Shown piece by piece: positions 58,790-64,000 of a stretch of 64,000 bases of DNA. How positions within the stretch are numbered: the first letter of the stretch is position 1; the number at the start of each line of letters is the position of its first letter. The stretch spans positions 147,070,024 through 147,134,023 of the forward strand of contig NC_071387.1 of assembly GCF_022682495.2 (NCBI RefSeq), given 5' to 3'. The notes below the pieces were generated by a model. The model made no database searches. It saw only the letters and a list, made by a program, of their open reading frames with translations, and was not told where the DNA came from. Position numbers and translations under genes: made by a program. The DNA comes from Desmodus rotundus (taxonomy: Eukaryota; Chordata; Mammalia; Chiroptera; Phyllostomidae).

Positions 58790-61615
58790 ATATATAATTA
58801 CATTTAGTTTGATTCGCTGTAAAGTAGGGGATATATATTACATGCCTATGTACACTGCATGATTCTGGGAATGGCGTACTGAAAAGTATGAGCTGCTGTG
58901 TCTGGGATCAGTCCTGCCCTTAGACTTGGGCAAGCGAGGCCACTGTCCCAAGCCTTGTGCCTCGAGGTGCCCTTTGTCTTGACTGTGCCTTCCTTGAAAT
59001 TTTCTAACCCCCTCTCTGATGCCTGGAACTGTCCAGGGGGCTTTTAGTGCTATCCATTCAAATCCCTCGGCCTGGATTTGAACATGAGTGAGTCCCAGAC
59101 TCATTTTCTTCCATTTAGGGTATCTACAGCTCTCCAAAAGGTTGACAGATATCCTGAGCAACTGTGGCATTGACACCTGTGGAGTCATCCCAGGACTCCA
59201 TGGCTGGGCTCATATGGCCAGGCCCTGGGTCAAAAGGGTGACCTAGTGAGCAGATTACATTGCTGGCCAGTGACGTATGTATTTCTTTTGTGAGCTCTCA
59301 CAAGATCAGGCTGCCAAAATGGTGCTCACATAATCATTCTGGGTAACTTTCACACATGTTGGACACAGGAAGAGTTTAGGGCCCCTGAGGTGTCCATGCC
59401 ACCACTATCCTTTGTGCTTGTGCCTTTTGTTTGGACCCGTGTTGTGGCTCCTGCCTGTCCACGTAGTGCCTGTTATGTCCAGTCTGCAACCCCTGAGGGA
59501 CTGGAGGCAGGCGTCCTTTGCCCAGGACCTCCTGCACCCAGGGCAGTTGCCCCATCCCCTCCACAGGCACCATACCCCATGCTGGGCTGTCCTGAGGGGT
59601 GGCTGTGCCTATCTCCTCACAGGCATTTTAAAACTTGCTCTGCAGTGTAAGTGGACCCTCCCAACTGACATCCCTCTTGCTTCCATTAGATGTGGTGATG
59701 TCAGGCTCTTTCAGGTTGCTGGACAAGGACGAGACCTTCCTTGTCCTAGTGGGAATGCTCCCTTTATCTTCCCCACTGGTGGCAATGTGTGGAAGGCAAG
59801 GGCGAGGTCAACCTGGGGCAGGTCACATTCTAAGAATGCTGTGATTATGTCTGACAGGGTTTAAAAAAGATGTGAGGTTAGAGGATGCGTCATTCTATAT
59901 TTATACCACACTCTTCTGAACAGAAACTTAAAATGACCAGGAAAAATATCATTTGCATTTTCCTGCATCTTCTACGTAAGACTCGCTTTTGTGCACATTA
60001 CCAGTGAAGTGCAATAAAAACGTTTGAGAACCAGTGGAGGCCCGTATTCGTGGGCAGCACAGTGGGTGATGTAGTCAGGAGTAATAACGTAGCCAGCATT
60101 AAATAAATGAAACGAGGCAACTGCAGAGGCAAGAAGACCTACATTTTTAAAAATACAAACAGGTTCTGAAGAGGCATGGCATTGGGAGGAGTATTTGCAT
60201 TGCTACCTTTTCTCGCAGTGGATGATGTGAGATAAGCCAGGAATGATGCATAAGGCAGTAAAGAGCAGGCACTGATCATGGACCTGGGCAGGAGGAGATG
60301 GTGTTGGGACACTAAGAAGAAACTTCACATGCAAACTTGGAAAATAAACGCTATTTACCTCTACCTACTATTCTATCTCTTCATTGAAAAGTCACTATAC
60401 CTGACAGGAGCCCATGAATTCTGTATTGCATTGAAAAGCTCAAATTGCTAGTACTTAGATGTGGGGCCCACAAAATTATTCGTCAAGGGCCCCTTACACC
60501 CTAGGGATGGCTCAGTTAGGGAGGGTATTTGTTGGTTTTACTTAGGAAATAAGAGGCTCTCTGCACTGCCCATGGGAAGATTCGTGTTGCGCTTCGACTC
60601 AAAGCTGGAATTTACTCTCTTCAATAGAAAGGAGAGAAATGTGAAGCACACTCCTTCTCAGCAGAGAATGAGAGCCCAAGAAGGAGGAGGGGACAGGGGA
60701 GAGAAGCCTGCAGTCAGAGAAAGAGAAATCGGCCTTGGGGTGAGAAGTCACGGCAGCAGACATTTAGTTAAGAACACTGGAGGAAAAGAATCTCTTTTTA
60801 GTAGAAGATGAACACTCTGTGTTTTAAAATATGTGCCATATGTGTTTGGGAACACAGAGTCACCATTTTCAGCAACTAGTAATTAAGGACTTTTGAAGAA
60901 GGATGTGTCTCTCCATTGTTCAGCTGGCCTGCATGACAAAGGACAATGTGAGAGACTTGGTATGTGAACAGCATAAAATGCCCAGTGCAGCACAATGACA
61001 GATCCAGATTAAAAGTGACCCAGGCAGCACGCCTATTAACTGTGGCCATGTTTTCTTTTGTGCAGAGATCTGTTATATCTCTAATTTGCTGTAATTTTCC
61101 AAATAATTCTTGACAGATTCTTTAATCACATTTGCAAGAGGCTATTGTCTTGCCCATTTTTTTCTCTGTTCTTAGACGCTTGCATATATCAAACCAAGCA
61201 GGTGCGTTCTCAGCGTAGCATCATTTATACTAAGGTGAGTGCAGATACTCGGTAAGGTACCTTGTCTTAACGCTTTTTGTCAGCTCGAATAAAAGTGTCC
61301 CTCATGTTGTCTTTGGTCTCTATCTTTCTCCCTTTTGACTTCTGGGTACATCTGAAGATTCACACCACTTTGTTGTATTTCTCCTAGTCTATGTTTTCCT
61401 ACTTCCAGTTTTTAGTAAATGCCCATAGAATGTTGCTCAGAAACATGATCTGCCTCCTGGAATTTACTGTGAGTAGTGAAGTGAGGAACATTGTGTGTGC
61501 CTTTGGGGAATATAAATTATTGCAAGAAGAAACTATAACCTCAAATGACTCCCTTACCCACCCACAGTTACCTGTGCAACCCCATCAATTACTGTCCACC
61601 TGACCTCTCTGCTGC
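58790..61615. other. Unassigned, about 2.8 kb
   Basis: No exon or family recognised with confidence. Overlapping frames at 59376-59864 on both strands (up to 150 codons) lack domains. Confidence 0.4.
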
Positions 61616-61619
61616 CGTT

Positions 61620-62045
61620 GCAGGGGCCCCTGTCCCCTGTCTTCAACAAACACTCTTGCCTCAGGAAGGTGCAGGCGCTATTTCCTCTGTTCTGAATGTC
61701 CTTCCACCAGAGACCTGCGGAGCTGTCTCCGCACTTCCTTTCAGTGATCTGTCGGATCTTTCCGTCGCACTGTGGCCTTTCTTCCCTGGTTACACAAAAT
61801 TGTCACACACCTCCAACACACGTGCTGTTTGTCTTCTTTGCTTTGTTTTCCTTCTCAGCCTGAGCATATCTATCACTGTAAATATCTTAACGTATTTCTC
61901 TCATCTATTCTTTCTAACTCACCAGGTGTAAACTTTGGAGGATCAAGACTTTTTTCTCTTCTGATCACTGCCATATTCCCAGCAATGAAGTAGTGCCTGA
62001 GACATAGCTGGCCCTCAGTGGATATTTGTTGAGTGAATAAATGAT
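61620..62045 (+). repeat. L2 LINE, 3' end
   Basis: ctctgttctgaatgtccttc, caccagagacctgcggagct, atctatcactgtaaatatct, gatcactgccatattcccag, caatgaagtagtgcctgaga, catagctggccctcagtgga and tatttgttgagtgaataaat follow the L2 3' end in order. Confidence 0.8.
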
Positions 62046-62740
62046 GCCTCAACTACAAGGGGTGATTGGCTACCTAGAATTTTGCTTTGATTTATATAGA
62101 GAGGGGCAAAAGCAGGTTTCCAGTTGTGAGTATGAGTGAGTCTTTTGTTCTACCCTGTATATTGAACAAATAATGTCATAACACAATATGTTAAACTGAG
62201 GGCTTTGCTATCTCTCTCTGTCTCTCTCTCTCTGTATACATATACCAAATCAACTTTTTATGCCCTCATGGTAGGTATTAGGCTACAAGTTAAAAACAAA
62301 ACAAAAGCAATTCCCCCGACAAGAAATCACTTATGTTCCCAGTCTTGAAAGTTCCGGTAAGTGATCTAGAACCTTTTAGGGGAAGGTGGGACTACTTTCT
62401 GTATGTTGTCTTGGAATCTCAGCTGAAATTGAAGTAGAAAGTTTCATTTTTATATCCTGTTGCATTAGTATTAACATCTTAAAATTTATCCTAATCACTA
62501 TCACTGGGATTAATCTGAGCAAACTAGTGAAAATGAAATTGTAGGGAAGGTTGCTCCCAAATACATTCTGAAATAAATAGGAAAAACGTTTACTTCTGTT
62601 ATGTCTCCTACTCTACGGTTTCCCAAAAAGGGAGGAGTTCACTTACTTGATGGTTTCTCTGCTTCTCTGTAGATCTCTGCAGCACAACCTGAAACAGAGT
62701 CTTGAAGTCGACCCGAGTCAGCCTGAGATATTTTTCACAG
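62046..62740. other. Unassigned; short CT-rich microsatellite
   Basis: A (CT)n-rich tract lies at about 62210-62236. Otherwise nothing recognised. Confidence 0.45.
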
Positions 62741-62744
62741 CAGT

Positions 62745-62945
62745 TCACATTTGTTGAAAATTCACTACGTGCCATCTATGGGTTTAAGCACTTTATGTGT
62801 AATGACTAGAAATTGTTACACAAATCCTGGAAGTTAAGATTTATTATTATCTGACTCTGCAAATAGACTTCTGAGGTTCAGAGAGTCTGTCGCTTGTTCA
62901 AGTCACAGAGTCATTAAGTGATTAGAGCCAGAGCAGACCCCACAC
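62745..62945 (-). repeat. MIR SINE
   Basis: cacatttgttgaaaattcac, gggtttaagcactttatgtg, tctgaggttcagagagtctg and tcattaagtgattagagcca match MIR in reverse. Confidence 0.75.
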
Positions 62946-62949
62946 TGTA

Positions 62950-63105
62950 GTGGAAAATGTATTGTGTGATGAGCCAGGGTTATCTAGTTCAAACCGTACC
63001 TCTGCATCTCTCTGCCTGTGATGTGACCAGACATGTATAACTTCTCAGAACATCAGGGCCACATCTGTTAGTGAGGGATTCGAGATGCGGGCTAAAAGTA
63101 AAATT
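62950..63105 (+). repeat. MIR SINE, opposed to its neighbour
   Basis: tgatgagccagggttatcta, gttcaaaccgtacctctgca and cttctcagaacatcagggcc fit the MIR head and core in plus orientation. Confidence 0.6.
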
Positions 63106-63242
63106 CAAGTGTATTTAAACCAGATCAGAAACATCTGTTTGATATGCAGGTTGAATAATCCATATATAGTTTTGGGTGGATTATTAAAATTCAGGACTTT
63201 TTTCCCTAGAACTCCTACTATAGAAAAATGAAAAGTGTCTGT

Positions 63243-63600
63243 ATTAGTTACCTAAGTTGCCATAACTAAGCACCACGAAGTGTGTGATGTAAAACAACAT
63301 TTATTGCCTCAGACTTTTGGAGGCCAGGAGTCAAAATCACAGTGCTGGCGAGGCCATTCTCCCTCTGAAACCCGTGGGGGAATTCTTCCTTGTCCTGTTG
63401 TCTGTCTTCGCTAGACCTTACTCCTGGGTCTCTTCACATTACCCTCCGCCTCTGTGTCCAAATTTCGCCAAATTTTATAAGGACACCAGTCACACTGGAT
63501 TAGGGCCTATCGTAATTACTTATTTTAACTTGATTATCTCTGCAAAGACCCTATTTCCAAATAAGGTCACATTCTGAGGTACTGGAGGTTGTAACTTCAG
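63243..63600 (-). mobile_element. MaLR (MLT1A-like) LTR
   Basis: In reverse: attagttacctaagttgcca, aaaacaacatttattgcctc, gacttttggaggccaggagt, taaggacaccagtcacactg, gattagggcctatcgtaatt, gaccctatttccaaataagg and tcacattctgaggtactgga. This is close to the MLT1A pattern. The part ending in the LTR start is truncated near 63600. No internal sequence. Confidence 0.88.
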
Positions 63601-64000
63601 AGTATCTTTTTGCGAGACAGTGATTCTATTGATTCGTGTTCTCTTTGGGGCTCATGTCAAGATTGAGTCATGGTGCTCTGTTTAGTTCGCCTGCTTTCCC
63701 TTAAGGAGATCCTTACATTAAGTCAGTCTGGATTCCTTATTCAAGTTAACACTTAAAAACAGGAAATCCAATGAAAAAATATCAAACACAGTTCCAGTAA
63801 ATATAAACCTTATTTGAGATTTTCTACATTCATGAATTCCCCCAAGCCATTCCAAATTCAGAGTAATATTTAATTTCCTTGCCTAGGTAACATGAAACTA
63901 TGTAATTTTCTAGATAAATAAAAGTGGCTTTGTGCTATGTTAACTTGTATGAGGGTCCTAGCTGAAAACAGATGACACACTCGGATTAAAATAATTCAAG
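63601..64000. other. Unassigned to window end
   Basis: Nothing recognised. Confidence 0.4.

Noticed and set aside
59376..59864. Overlapping open frames on both strands
   Set aside because: GC-richer stretch with no conserved motif; chance openness on both strands.
63243..63600. Endogenous retrovirus with coding capacity
   Set aside because: Only solo MaLR LTRs are seen here and at 32, 36 and 48 kb; no gag, pol or env region recognised.

Overview
This is a stretch of mammalian nuclear DNA, almost certainly from a bat and most likely from a yangochiropteran (microbat). The key sign is four copies of a tRNA-derived SINE with the head gccctggctggtgt...ctcagtgg, an RNA polymerase III B box near the middle and a CT-rich/A-rich tail: the VES SINE known from these bats. 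Fairly young LINE-1 (L1) copies, internally deleted mariner elements, old MIR, L2, MER5/hAT and MaLR (MLT1-like) LTRs fill much of the rest. I recognise no conserved protein-coding exon, tRNA, rRNA or snRNA gene. Every open frame longer than about 60 codons is either part of a transposable element or looks like chance. The window is best read as intergenic or deep intronic sequence.

Layout. 0-9 kb: VES end, MaLR-like LTR end, MIR, an old L1 fragment, a GC-richer stretch at 2.9-4.3 kb with a TATA-like box, a CArG box and a strong splice-donor-like site, then L1M, an ancient long repeat and a broken mariner. 9-19 kb: a MIR split by a VES SINE, MER5-type hAT fragments, then mostly unassigned sequence with a G-poor tract near 18.8 kb. 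19-30 kb: an L1-rich block on the minus strand, including two L1 copies with inverted 5' parts (twin priming). 30-38 kb: unassigned DNA with MaLR LTRs and MIRs. 38.3-40.8 kb: a 2.4-kb L1 on the plus strand. 41-58 kb: AT-rich DNA with an Hsmar2-like mariner, MER5 copies, two VES SINEs, an MLT1 LTR, a CpG-rich patch and a 16-bp perfect hairpin. 58-64 kb: an L1 3' end with an apparent 3' transduction, L2, opposed MIRs and an MLT1A-like LTR.

The elements do not act together as a pathway. What the window records is a layered history: old MIR/L2/MER5, then MaLR LTRs and L1M, then mariner, younger L1 and VES. I found no convincing undescribed system. The items most worth checking are the candidate L1 3' transduction (58.5 kb), the near-seamless twin-primed L1 (26.8-29.1 kb), two pairs of unrecognised local repeats (34.0/34.9 kb and 54.1/55.4 kb), the perfect hairpin (52.9 kb) and the possible promoter at 2.9-3.4 kb. 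Family names rest on memory of consensus sequences, not on a database search; element edges are usually good to about 10-30 bases unless target-site duplications are given.
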